Assembly: GCA_016210125.1 (NCBI GenBank)
Contig: JACQUS010000123.1
Span: 1-5,160, forward strand
DNA length: 5,160 nucleotides
Direction of reading: 5' to 3'
Source of the DNA: Chloroflexota bacterium
GTDB taxonomy: Bacteria > Chloroflexota > UBA6077 > FW602-bin22 > JACQUS01
Shown: one piece after another, positions 1 through 5,132 of the stretch
Position numbering within the stretch: position 1 is the stretch's first letter
Layout: each line of letters opens with the position of its first letter
The notes under the pieces: model-generated
Database searches by the model: none
What the model was told of the DNA's origin: nothing
Seen by the model: only the letters and a program-made list of their open reading frames with translations
Position numbers and translations under genes: made by a program

Positions 1-720
1 GGCTACGACGAGCAGCGCGCCGTGGCGGTGGGCGACCTCGGCAGCCAGGGCCGGGCGGTCGACGCAGCCGAGGAAGTTGGGCTGCTGGACGACGACGCAG
101 GCGGTCTGGTCGTCGACGGCCTCGGCCAGCCAGGCGGCGTCGATGCGGCCATCAGAGGGATCGCTGAGTGGCGGCTGGCGCACCTGGACGTCGAGCGCAG
201 CGAGGTAGGTAGTGAGCACGCGCAGCCAGTCGGGGTGCAGCGTCGGTGCGACGGCGATAGCCGAGCGGCGGGTGACGCGCAGGGCCAGCAGAACGGCCTC
301 GGCCAGGGCCGAGGCGCCGTCGTACATCGAGGCGTTGGCCACGTCCATCGCTAGGAGCTGGCAGACCATGGTCTGGAACTCGTAGGCCGCCTGGAGCGTG
401 CCCTGGCTGACCTCCGGCTGGTAGGGCGTGTACGAGGTCAGGAACTCGCCGCGGCTGAGCAGTGGGGCCACCGCGGCGGGGATGTAGTGCCGGTAGGCCC
501 CGGCGCCGAGGAAGCACGCGTACTCGGTCAGGTTGGCGTTGCGCGCGGCCATCCCGGCGAGGAGGCGGGTGACCTCGATCTCGCTGAGCCCGGGCGGCAG
601 GTCGAGCGGCGGCTGGCGCAGGTGCGCCGGGATGTCGCGGAAGAGCTCGGCCGGCGCGGCGATGCCCAGCGTCGCCAGCATGGCCTGGCGATCGGCAGGT
701 GTCGTTGGCTCGTAGTTCAT
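1..720 (-). CDS. gcvPA: Glycine dehydrogenase (decarboxylating) subunit 1, glycine cleavage P-protein, N-terminal part
   Basis: This is the N-terminal 240 codons of the alpha subunit of the split P-protein, which with GcvPB decarboxylates glycine and passes the aminomethyl group to lipoylated H-protein in the cytoplasm. Recognition rests on the family-typical block SYTPYQPEVSQGTLQ (residues 96-110), then YEFQTM (113-118), MDVANASMYDGASALAEA (125-142) and VVQQPNFLG (210-218). The N-terminus MNYEPTTPADRQAML, followed by LGI and ELFRDIP, also matches the usual start of this subunit. The frame is open to position 1 with no stop. The family is about 440-450 residues, so roughly 200 are missing beyond the edge. 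In the split enzyme the PLP lysine lies in subunit 2, so its absence here is expected; gcvPB probably follows to the left, outside the window. The ATG at 718-720 has only a purine run (GGGGGA) 3 nt upstream, so the ribosome site is unremarkable. It is transcribed divergently from the acyl-CoA dehydrogenase gene. Confidence 0.95.
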   Translation of the reverse strand, partial: MNYEPTTPADRQAMLATLGIAAPAELFRDIPAHLRQPPLDLPPGLSEIEVTRLLAGMAARNANLTEYACFLGAGAYRHYIPAAVAPLLSRGEFLTSYTPYQPEVSQGTLQAAYEFQTMVCQLLAMDVANASMYDGASALAEAVLLALRVTRRSAIAVAPTLHPDWLRVLTTYLAALDVQVRQPPLSDPSDGRIDAAWLAEAVDDQTACVVVQQPNFLGCVDRPALAAEVAHRHGALLVVA

Positions 721-880
721 GCGTCCCCCGTGGGCGGGTGCCCCGCCTCTCCTCGGAACCGGGGACACCCCAGACCCCAGCAGCGGGGCCGAACGCCCCC
801 TCTGCTCTTGCTATGATGGCGCTGGCGGCTGGCGACGCGCAAGCCCAGAGCCGCGCTGCGGGCGCCAGGGCGATTCTCAG
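721..880 (-). promoter_or_regulatory. Leader and upstream region of gcvPA with tandem GC hairpins
   Basis: This non-coding stretch is the 5' side of gcvPA. Three perfect short inverted repeats lie in a row: 733-738/742-747 (6 bp, 3-nt loop), 761-764/768-771 (4 bp, 3-nt loop) and 785-789/795-799 (5 bp, 5-nt loop). A further 6-bp pair, GCGGCT 825-830 with AGCCGC 849-854, lies upstream. The leader could be structured, but I do not find the conserved glycine-riboswitch core sequences in it, so I do not call one. No convincing -35/-10 pair for gcvPA is visible. A TATAAC hexamer on the minus strand at about 880-885, inside the repeat element, is the best -10-like sequence but has no good -35 partner. 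Confidence 0.35.
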
Positions 881-1051
881 TTATACGGATTACGTCAGTA
901 TCCTTCCGCTACTGGCATGCTGAGCCGCAGCGGAGCGGAGGCGAAGCATCCGCAGCCTGTTAGCTCGTGCGCCAACGGGTCGCGGATGCTTCGCGCCCTG
1001 CGGGCGCTCGGCATGACAGAAAACGGAAGCATTCATACGGAATCGGTATTA
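881..1051. repeat. About 170-nt imperfect inverted-repeat element between gcvPA and the acyl-CoA dehydrogenase gene
   Basis: The left arm (881-953) and right arm (982-1051) pair over most of their length, leaving a 28-nt centre at 954-981. The innermost 13 bp are perfect (GCGAAGCATCCGC 941-953 against 982-994). Further out, CATGCTGAGC (916-925) faces GCTCGGCATG (1006-1015) with one mismatch. Past that, the arm ends still align with about one gap: TTATACGGATTACGT at 881-895 faces the complement of 1037-1051, which reads TAATACCGATTCCGT. Each arm has the general form of dispersed palindromic repeats I know from GC-rich environmental genomes (a CATGCTGAGC block followed by GCGAAGCATCC). The element encodes nothing convincing. 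Size and symmetry fit a MITE-like or REP-like element; no clear target-site duplication is seen. It could also fold as a long hairpin in RNA from either flanking gene. Confidence 0.75.
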
Positions 1052-1058
1052 GAGGAAT

Positions 1059-1063
1059 GGGAG
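1059..1063 (+). promoter_or_regulatory. Ribosome binding site that fixes the acyl-CoA dehydrogenase start
   Basis: GGGAG lies 8 nt before the ATG at 1072. The frame is open upstream, with a possible GTG at 967 and ATG at 1057. The GTG lies in the loop of the inverted-repeat element and the ATG at 1057 has AGAGG only about 1 nt before it, so 1072 is the best start. It also gives the family-typical N-terminus MNFQLTEEQRLL. Confidence 0.6.
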
Positions 1064-1071
1064 CGCCTGCT

Positions 1072-2226
1072 ATGAACTTCCAGCTCACCGAGGAGCAGCG
1101 GCTACTCAAACAGACGGTGCGCGACATCGCCCAGAAGGAGATCAAGCCCCGCGCCGCCGAGGTCGAGGCCAGCGGCGAGTTCCCTTGGGCGAACATGCGC
1201 GCCCTGGCCCGCGCCGGCGTCGTCGGGCTAACCATCCCCGTGGAGTTCGAGGGCCAGGGCGGCACGCTCTTCGACGCCGTGCTGGCCCTCGACGAGGTCG
1301 CTCAGGCCTGCTACGTGACGGCGATGGCCTTGCTGGGCGAGATCGGCGTGCAGAGTCAGGTCATCGCCCACTACGCCTCGCCGGCCCAAAAGGAGCGCAT
1401 CCTGCCCCGCGTGGCGCGCGGCGAGTGGATGCTGGCCATCTGCATGACCGAGCCCGACCACGGCTCCGACGTCGGCAGCCTGCGCACCAACGCCGTGCGC
1501 GACGGCGACCACTACGTCGTCAGCGGCCGCAAGATGCTCATCAGCCGCGCGGACGTGGCCGAGGTCTTCGTCACCTACACGCGCTTCGACGGCGTGCCCG
1601 GCCACAAGGGCGTTGGGGCCATGCTCATCGACCGTGGCACGCCAGGCCTCGAGGTGACCGAGCGCTACGCCACGCTCGGCGGCGAGTATCTCTTTGGCGT
1701 GGCCTTCGAAGGCTGCCGCGTGCCGGCCGACCACGTGCTGGTCAAAGAGGACGGCTTCAAGAAGATGATGAGCGCCTTCAACGGCCAGCGCTGCCTGAAC
1801 GCGGCAATCACCCTCGGCCAGGCGCAGGCGGCCTTCGACGAGGCCTTACGCTACGCCCAGGACCGCAAGCAGTTCGGCCAGCCCATCGCCAGCTTCCAGG
1901 GCCTCCAATGGATGCTGGCCGACATGGCCATCGAGCTAGACGCCGCGCGCCTGCTCATCTACCGCGCCGCGGCCAATGCGACCAGCGGCTTCCCCAGCGT
2001 CGTCGAGGCGGCCATGGCTAAGACGTTCTCCAACGAGATGGCCATTCGCGTCACCAACCAGGCGCTCCAGATCTTCGGCGGCTACGGCTACCTCAAGGCC
2101 TTCCCGGTCGAGCGCTATCTGCGCGGCGCGCGCTTCGGCGCGGTCGGCGGTGGGACGCCGCAGATCCAGCGCAATCTGATCGCCGCGCGGCTGCTCGGCC
2201 GGCGCTCGGCGGTGCGGGGCGAGTGA
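1072..2226 (+). CDS. Acyl-CoA dehydrogenase-family flavoprotein lacking the canonical catalytic glutamate
   Basis: A 384-residue protein of full family length (usually about 380-400). The N-terminal helical domain begins MNFQLTEEQ. The middle beta domain carries the FAD/substrate signature CMTEPDHGSD (124-133), and the C-terminal helical domain has DRKQFGQPIASFQ (264-276) and QIFGGYGYLKAFPVER (333-348). Family members normally oxidise acyl-CoA thioesters to 2-enoyl-CoA with FAD and pass electrons to ETF. Two oddities are visible. Where most members have YEGT with the catalytic Glu, this protein has GGGT, with Gly360 at the Glu position. At the alternative base position used by isovaleryl-CoA dehydrogenase it has Gln239 (NGQR). 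In addition, the usual Asp after the VER-x-x-R stretch is Gly352. The rest of the fold is well preserved, without frameshift or stop, so decay is not obvious. It may use another base, or catalyse a non-dehydrogenating reaction as 3-sulfinopropionyl-CoA desulfinases do within this superfamily. The substrate cannot be read from the sequence. The gene is monocistronic here and convergent with the next. Confidence 0.93.
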   Translation: MNFQLTEEQRLLKQTVRDIAQKEIKPRAAEVEASGEFPWANMRALARAGVVGLTIPVEFEGQGGTLFDAVLALDEVAQACYVTAMALLGEIGVQSQVIAHYASPAQKERILPRVARGEWMLAICMTEPDHGSDVGSLRTNAVRDGDHYVVSGRKMLISRADVAEVFVTYTRFDGVPGHKGVGAMLIDRGTPGLEVTERYATLGGEYLFGVAFEGCRVPADHVLVKEDGFKKMMSAFNGQRCLNAAITLGQAQAAFDEALRYAQDRKQFGQPIASFQGLQWMLADMAIELDAARLLIYRAAANATSGFPSVVEAAMAKTFSNEMAIRVTNQALQIFGGYGYLKAFPVERYLRGARFGAVGGGTPQIQRNLIAARLLGRRSAVRGE

Positions 2227-2246
2227 GGGCGTCGTGAGCTCCGAAG

Positions 2247-2277
2247 GGCATGCCCCCTTCCCGCGCGGGGAAGGTCG
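2247..2277. repeat. 31-nt palindromic direct repeat, copy 1
   Basis: This 31-nt unit is identical to 2308-2338. It starts GGCATGCCCCC and ends GGGGAAGGTCG. Its core CCTTCCC-GCGCG-GGGAAGG forms a 7-bp stem with a 5-nt loop. It lies just after the acyl-CoA dehydrogenase stop, between convergent genes. It resembles the short palindromic intergenic repeats common in GC-rich genomes. The hairpin could stop transcription or protect an mRNA end, but there is no T-tract. Confidence 0.85.
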
Positions 2278-2302
2278 AGCTACCGCGATGTCGCGGCAGC
2301 TC
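2277..2302. terminator. Hairpin between the two 31-nt repeats, possible bidirectional terminator
   Basis: GAGCT (2277-2281) pairs with AGCTC (2298-2302), and CCGCG (2283-2287) with CGCGG (2292-2296) around an ATGT loop, with one A/C mismatch between the two stems. The position between convergent genes (stops at 2226 and 2375) suits a shared terminator. No U-tract follows on either strand, so intrinsic termination is only an inference. Confidence 0.4.
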
Positions 2303-2307
2303 TCGTC

Positions 2308-2338
2308 GGCATGCCCCCTTCCCGCGCGGGGAAGGTCG
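2308..2338. repeat. 31-nt palindromic direct repeat, copy 2
   Basis: A perfect copy of 2247-2277 in the same orientation, starting 61 nt downstream of it. It carries the same 7-bp stem core. With the hairpin between the copies, this 92-nt block would fold into three stems in a row in transcripts from either side. It ends 37 nt before the NlpC/P60 stop codon. Confidence 0.85.
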
Positions 2339-2374
2339 CCAGAGGTGACGCGCTGCGGCGAGGGGCCGGGCGGT

Positions 2375-2956
2375 TTAGGTTCCTTCCAGCGTCGTCAGGC
2401 GCAGCGGCGCGTAGGCCGGGTCGTAGGGGATGACCTGGTGTACCGCGCGTCCGGGCGTGGCCGTAGCCTCGTAGACGTGCATGAGCGTGCGCTCGGCGTT
2501 CGCCCAGCCAGCGAAGAGGCGCACGTGCCCGGCGCGCTGCGCGTCGCGCCAGGTCGGCAGGTTCAGGGCGTCGCCGGGCTGAAGGTCGTCCTTGGTGATC
2601 TCACGCGCCACCTGCGGCAGCGTGTCGGTCGTCTGGCGGCTGATGCCCCAGGCGCGGCTGAGGAAGGCCGAGCAGTCCAGGCCGTCCGACCCGTTGCCGC
2701 CCCAGCGGTAGGGCGTGCCGAGCATGCTCCGCGCGCGCGCCAGGATCGCCGCGCGCTCCGGCGAGGCGACGGGTGGTGGCGCGTCGGCCGACTGCTCCTG
2801 CCGCAGCCGCTGGGCGAAGCTGTGCAGTGCCGCCAGCGCCGCGGCATCCAGCGCGCCGAAGGGCCGGCGCAACGTGGCCGACGGGCTGGGCGAGCCGACG
2901 CTGAGCAGCGCGCGCTGGGTCAGAAGCTGCGTGGCAAGAGCGGGATTGAGCACCAT
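2375..2956 (-). CDS. Small NlpC/P60-type cysteine peptidase domain protein
   Basis: A 193-residue protein. The first 65 residues are an alanine-rich, probably helical segment followed by a Pro-rich linker. The catalytic domain begins near residue 67 with a helix leading to MLGTPYRWGGNGSDGLDCSAF (residues 78-98), where Cys95 sits in the DCS nucleophile motif. The general-base His144 is in AGHVRLF (142-148), and the third catalytic residue is probably His160 in MHVYEA. NlpC/P60 enzymes usually cleave peptide bonds next to D-Glu or meso-DAP in cell-wall peptides. There is no signal peptide or membrane anchor, which is unusual for a wall hydrolase, so it may act in the cytoplasm on recycled muropeptides, be exported by another route, or have another substrate. 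The ATG start is supported by a strong site GAGGTGG (2963-2969) with a 6-nt spacer. No partner gene is adjacent; the convergent acyl-CoA dehydrogenase ends 148 nt away. The domain call is firm, the substrate unknown. Confidence 0.85.
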   Translation of the reverse strand: MVLNPALATQLLTQRALLSVGSPSPSATLRRPFGALDAAALAALHSFAQRLRQEQSADAPPPVASPERAAILARARSMLGTPYRWGGNGSDGLDCSAFLSRAWGISRQTTDTLPQVAREITKDDLQPGDALNLPTWRDAQRAGHVRLFAGWANAERTLMHVYEATATPGRAVHQVIPYDPAYAPLRLTTLEGT

Positions 2957-3142
2957 CCTGCGCCACCTCGGAGCGCCGCACGGTCGCCACGCCGGGCAGC
3001 GTGCTATCCAGCACCATCGTGCCTGCTGGCCGCGCTGTGGTGCTATCGGGGAAGCCCCTAATGTGCCCCGCCTGATCTCCGGGTCCCCCTCTGTCGACGA
3101 GGTGGAATCCGTGCCACTGCCCGGGGACTCCTTGTGCGGTGT

Positions 3143-3201
3143 TCACCTCACTCCTCGCGCCCCTTCTCCGTATGCGGAGCGGAGTCTCGGGGGTGAGGTG
3201 A
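3143..3201. repeat. 59-nt imperfect palindrome
   Basis: The outer arms TCACCTCAC (3143-3151) and GTGAGGTGA (3193-3201) are a perfect 9-bp inverted repeat. The centre CTCCG-TATG-CGGAG (3166-3179) is a 5-bp hairpin, and the bases between pair only partly. CTCCTCGC occurs at 3151-3158 and again at 3202-3209. The form resembles dispersed intergenic palindromes of GC-rich bacteria with a CTCCG(N)4CGGAG core. It sits about 100 nt upstream of the hydrolase promoter; its role is unknown. Confidence 0.7.
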
Positions 3202-3279
3202 CTCCTCGCCGGCGGGCGAACACGCACGTCTTCGGCAGGGAATGCTATCCAGAGGTCGCCTCACGCGAGCGCCAAGAGC

Positions 3280-3302
3280 CCCCGAGCACGCCCCTGAGCA
3301 CG
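3280..3302 (+). promoter_or_regulatory. Tandem direct repeat next to the -35 box, candidate regulator site
   Basis: CCCCGAGCACG (3280-3290) is followed directly by CCCCTGAGCACG (3291-3302), so the GAGCACG cores are 12 nt apart, about one helical turn. The second copy ends 2 nt before TTGACA. Such placement suits an activator or repressor binding as a head-to-tail dimer. This is inferred from position only; no known regulator motif is recognised. Confidence 0.35.
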
Positions 3303-3304
3303 GT

Positions 3305-3333
3305 TTGACAAGGCCCGCTGCGACGCGTAGCAT
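3305..3333 (+). promoter_or_regulatory. Sigma-70-type promoter for the cysteine hydrolase gene
   Basis: A consensus -35 TTGACA (3305-3310) is followed by a 17-nt spacer and TAGCAT (3328-3333), which matches the -10 consensus at 4 of 6 positions including the key A2 and T6. Transcription would start near 3340, giving a leader of about 87 nt before the ATG at 3427. It is the best promoter in the window. Confidence 0.65.
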
Positions 3334-3339
3334 ATGGCG

Positions 3340-3426
3340 CGGTGAGGCCCGGCGCGCGTGACTGGTGCCAGACGCGACCGCGTCGCCGGCGGCCAGCCCG
3401 CCTCAGCACAGGCAGGAGAGAGCGCC
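3340..3426 (+). promoter_or_regulatory. Structured 5' leader and ribosome site of the hydrolase gene
   Basis: Two short perfect hairpins lie in the predicted leader: GACGCG/CGCGTC (3371-3376 with 3379-3384, effectively 5 bp with a 4-nt loop) and GGCGG/CCGCC (3388-3392 with 3398-3402). The ribosome site GGAGAG (3415-3420) has a 6-nt spacer to the ATG and is left outside the hairpins. No riboswitch class is recognised, and such pairs are frequent by chance at this GC content. Confidence 0.35.
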
Positions 3427-4164
3427 ATGAGCACCACGGCCGGCCCCCGACTAGAACACATCCCCGCGCCGCAGAACGACTACACCAACGAGCTGACCCA
3501 GGAGATCCGGCTCGACCCGGCCAGCACGGCGCTCGTCATCATCGACATGCAGTACGCCACCGGCAGCCGCACTGAGGGCCTGGGCAAGAAGCTGGCGCGC
3601 GAGGGCAAGGAGCACTTCGCCCGCGAGCGCTTCGAGCGCATCGAGCAGGTGGTCGTGCCCAATACCGAGCGCCTGCTGGCCTTCTTCCGCGGGCACCACC
3701 TGCCCGTCGTCTACGTTGTCATCGGCTCGACGCACCCTGACCTGCTGGACATGCCGCCGCATATGCGCAAGCTGGCCCGCGAGACGAACAACCGCGTCGG
3801 CACGCGCGAGAACGAGATCATCGACGAGCTGAAGCCGTTGCCGGGCGAGCTGGTCATCCGCAAGACGACCGTCTCGGCGTTCACCTCGACGGGCATCGAC
3901 ACCACCCTACGCGCCATGGGCGTCGACACCCTCCTCTTCACGGGCGTCTCGACCAACATGTGCGTCGACACGACGGCGCGCGACGCCGCCGACCGCGGCT
4001 ACAAGTGCCTGCTCGTTGAGGACTGCTGTGGCGCGGCGAAGATGGCCTACCACGAGGCGGCCATCGTCACCTTCCAGCGTCTGTTCGGACGCGTCGCCTC
4101 GTGCGACGAGGTGATGGCCGAGCTATCCGCAGCGCTCGCCCGCCAGCCCGTGCCGGCGCGCTGA
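3427..4164 (+). CDS. Cysteine hydrolase of the isochorismatase-like family (RutB / biuret hydrolase type)
   Basis: A 245-residue cytosolic amidohydrolase with an intact cysteine-hydrolase triad: Asp40 in VIIDMQ, Lys146 in IRKTTVSAF and nucleophile Cys179 in GVSTNMCVDTTARDA. The segment before the Cys (TGVSTN) carries the conserved cis-peptide region. The C-terminal VEDCCGA (198-204) is also typical. The family includes ureidoacrylate amidohydrolase (RutB), biuret hydrolase and N-carbamoylsarcosine amidase, which release carbamate or ammonia from small amides. True isochorismatases lack this triad, so isochorismate is an unlikely substrate. The Asp-Lys-Cys spacing (106 and 33) equals what I recall for biuret hydrolase, but related enzymes are close, so this is weak evidence. 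The ATG at 3427 is chosen over upstream starts because GGAGAG precedes it by 6 nt. A strong promoter lies upstream and a degraded NitT/TauT-type ABC transporter gene starts 13 nt downstream, which suggests an ancestral operon for uptake and hydrolysis of a small nitrogen compound. The exact substrate is not determinable. Confidence 0.92.
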   Translation: MSTTAGPRLEHIPAPQNDYTNELTQEIRLDPASTALVIIDMQYATGSRTEGLGKKLAREGKEHFARERFERIEQVVVPNTERLLAFFRGHHLPVVYVVIGSTHPDLLDMPPHMRKLARETNNRVGTRENEIIDELKPLPGELVIRKTTVSAFTSTGIDTTLRAMGVDTLLFTGVSTNMCVDTTARDAADRGYKCLLVEDCCGAAKMAYHEAAIVTFQRLFGRVASCDEVMAELSAALARQPVPAR

Positions 4165-4177
4165 TCACCCGCGCTCG

Positions 4178-4888
4178 ATGTAGATCATCGTCGACACGGT
4201 CAGCAAGCGCTTTCGCGGCAAGCAGGCCGGCCAAGACGTGCTGGCCGTGGACGACGTGAGCCTGAGCGTCGACGACCGCGAGCTCCTCTGCCTGCTGGGG
4301 CCGTCGGGCTGCGGCAAGTCGACGCTGCTGGGCATCATCGCTGGGCTGGAGCAGCCCGACGCGGGCGAGGTCCGCTTCCTCGGCCAGCGGCAGACGAGAG
4401 GGCCACTGGCCGCGGTCGTCTGGCAAGAGTACGCGCTGATCCCCTGGCGCTCCACCCTCGACAACGTGGCCTTCGGGCTGGAGGCGCGCGGCGTGCCACG
4501 CGCCGAGCGCCTCCGCGTCGCCCGCGAGTGGCTCGACCTGGTCGGCGTGCGCTCGGTCGAGCCGGTGCTAATCCGTATGGCCACGAACCTCGGCGCCAGC
4601 AAGCCCCAGATCATGCTGCAGATCGTGCTGCCCGGCGCGCTGCCGGTCATGTTCGCCGGGCTGCGCCTGGCGCTCGGCCTGGCGCTGCTCGGCGACGTGG
4701 CCGCCGAGTTCGCCGCCTCGACCGACGGCATCGGCGCGCTGACATGGCTTTACTGGCAGGTCTACCAGATCGAAAACATGTACGCCTACCTGACGGTCAT
4801 CGCCATCGTCGGTGCGCTCCTGACCTATGGCCTGGAGTGGCTGGGCAATAGCCTGATGCCCTGGAGCCGGCCGCTGCGCGGCGAGTAG
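4178..4888 (+). pseudogene. Chimeric ABC transporter remnant: ATPase N-terminal half fused to permease C-terminal half (NitT/TauT type)
   Basis: The first part encodes an ABC ATPase start: IIVDTVSKRF at codons 3-12, then VDDVSLSV, Walker A GPSGCGKST (4298-4324) and a Q-loop in VWQEYALIPW (Gln at 4424-4426). The signature LSGG, Walker B, D-loop and H-loop are all absent. After VGVRSV (4541-4558) the frame continues as the C-terminal half of a TauC/SsuC-like permease: the EAA-like loop ATNLGASKPQIM and VLPGALP, then two hydrophobic segments near 4643-4717 and 4778-4840. Both families share a GVR stretch, so the join probably arose by deletion across that microhomology. Codon 2 of the apparent ATG (4178) is TAG (4181-4183). 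The next in-frame start is GTG 4238, which gives 216 residues lacking the first strand and the A-loop aromatic. Neither half could work alone. ATPase and permease each run to about 260 residues, so roughly 0.8-0.9 kb seems missing (estimate). It is 13 nt after the hydrolase stop. Misassembly is the main alternative. Confidence 0.85.
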
Positions 4889-5056
4889 GCCCGCGCACGT
4901 AGGTCACGCCGCCGGGACCGGCCTTGCACAGGCCCCTTGCGAGCCGCCCCCGTGCGCTCCACCAGCGGCGTCCGGACGCAGGCGCAGTGCGCCGACCGCA
5001 GCAGCGAGCGCCACGGCGCGCCTGCCACGTCGGCGTGGAGGCTCGCCTGTTGGGGC

Positions 5057-5094
5057 GGCGTCAGGGGGAGTTGGTCATCTCCCTGCGGGACGCC
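5057..5094. repeat. Two-part stem-loop
   Basis: GGCGTC (5057-5062) pairs with GACGCC (5089-5094) and, inside it, GGGAG (5066-5070) with CTCCC (5079-5083) around an 8-nt loop TTGGTCAT. The internal bulges are asymmetric. It is a plausible RNA structure of unknown role. Confidence 0.45.
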
Positions 5095-5132
5095 AGCGAT
5101 GAATGAAATGTCGCGCGCGCGGCAGGGGAAGT

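Larger units (their letters stand above)
2957..3304. other. Intergenic region with no convincing gene
   Basis: This stretch separates divergently transcribed genes. Open frames cross it on both strands, but they lack ribosome sites, recognisable motifs or sensible ends, and most continue as shadows across the NlpC/P60 gene. It contains the NlpC/P60 ribosome site (2963-2969), a 59-nt palindrome (3143-3201), a GTCCCC/GGGGAC pair (3082-3087 with 3123-3128), and at its right end the tandem repeat next to the hydrolase promoter. I see no clear promoter for the NlpC/P60 gene. Confidence 0.6.

Noticed and set aside
721..880. Glycine riboswitch upstream of gcvPA
   Set aside because: Expected from the gene's function, but I cannot find the conserved core sequences of that RNA class in either orientation.
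1228..1734. Long minus-strand open frame opposite the acyl-CoA dehydrogenase
   Set aside because: It is the antisense shadow of a clearly coding gene with strong third-position GC bias.
2247..2338. CRISPR array
   Set aside because: There are only two repeat copies, each strongly palindromic, and the single 30-nt spacer is itself a hairpin; no cas gene is present.
2601..3227. Long minus-strand frame upstream of and overlapping the NlpC/P60 gene
   Set aside because: It is out of frame with the NlpC/P60 domain, rich in Arg, Ala and Gly with no motif, and crosses the 59-nt palindrome. It reads as a shadow frame.
3002..3253. TGCTATCCAG occurring at 3002-3011 and 3244-3253
   Set aside because: A repeated 10-mer is expected by chance in a window of this size, and there is no supporting structure.
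3362..3371. CTGGTGCCAG palindrome in the hydrolase leader
   Set aside because: A 4-bp stem with a 2-nt loop is not a credible RNA hairpin, and as an operator it has no second copy.
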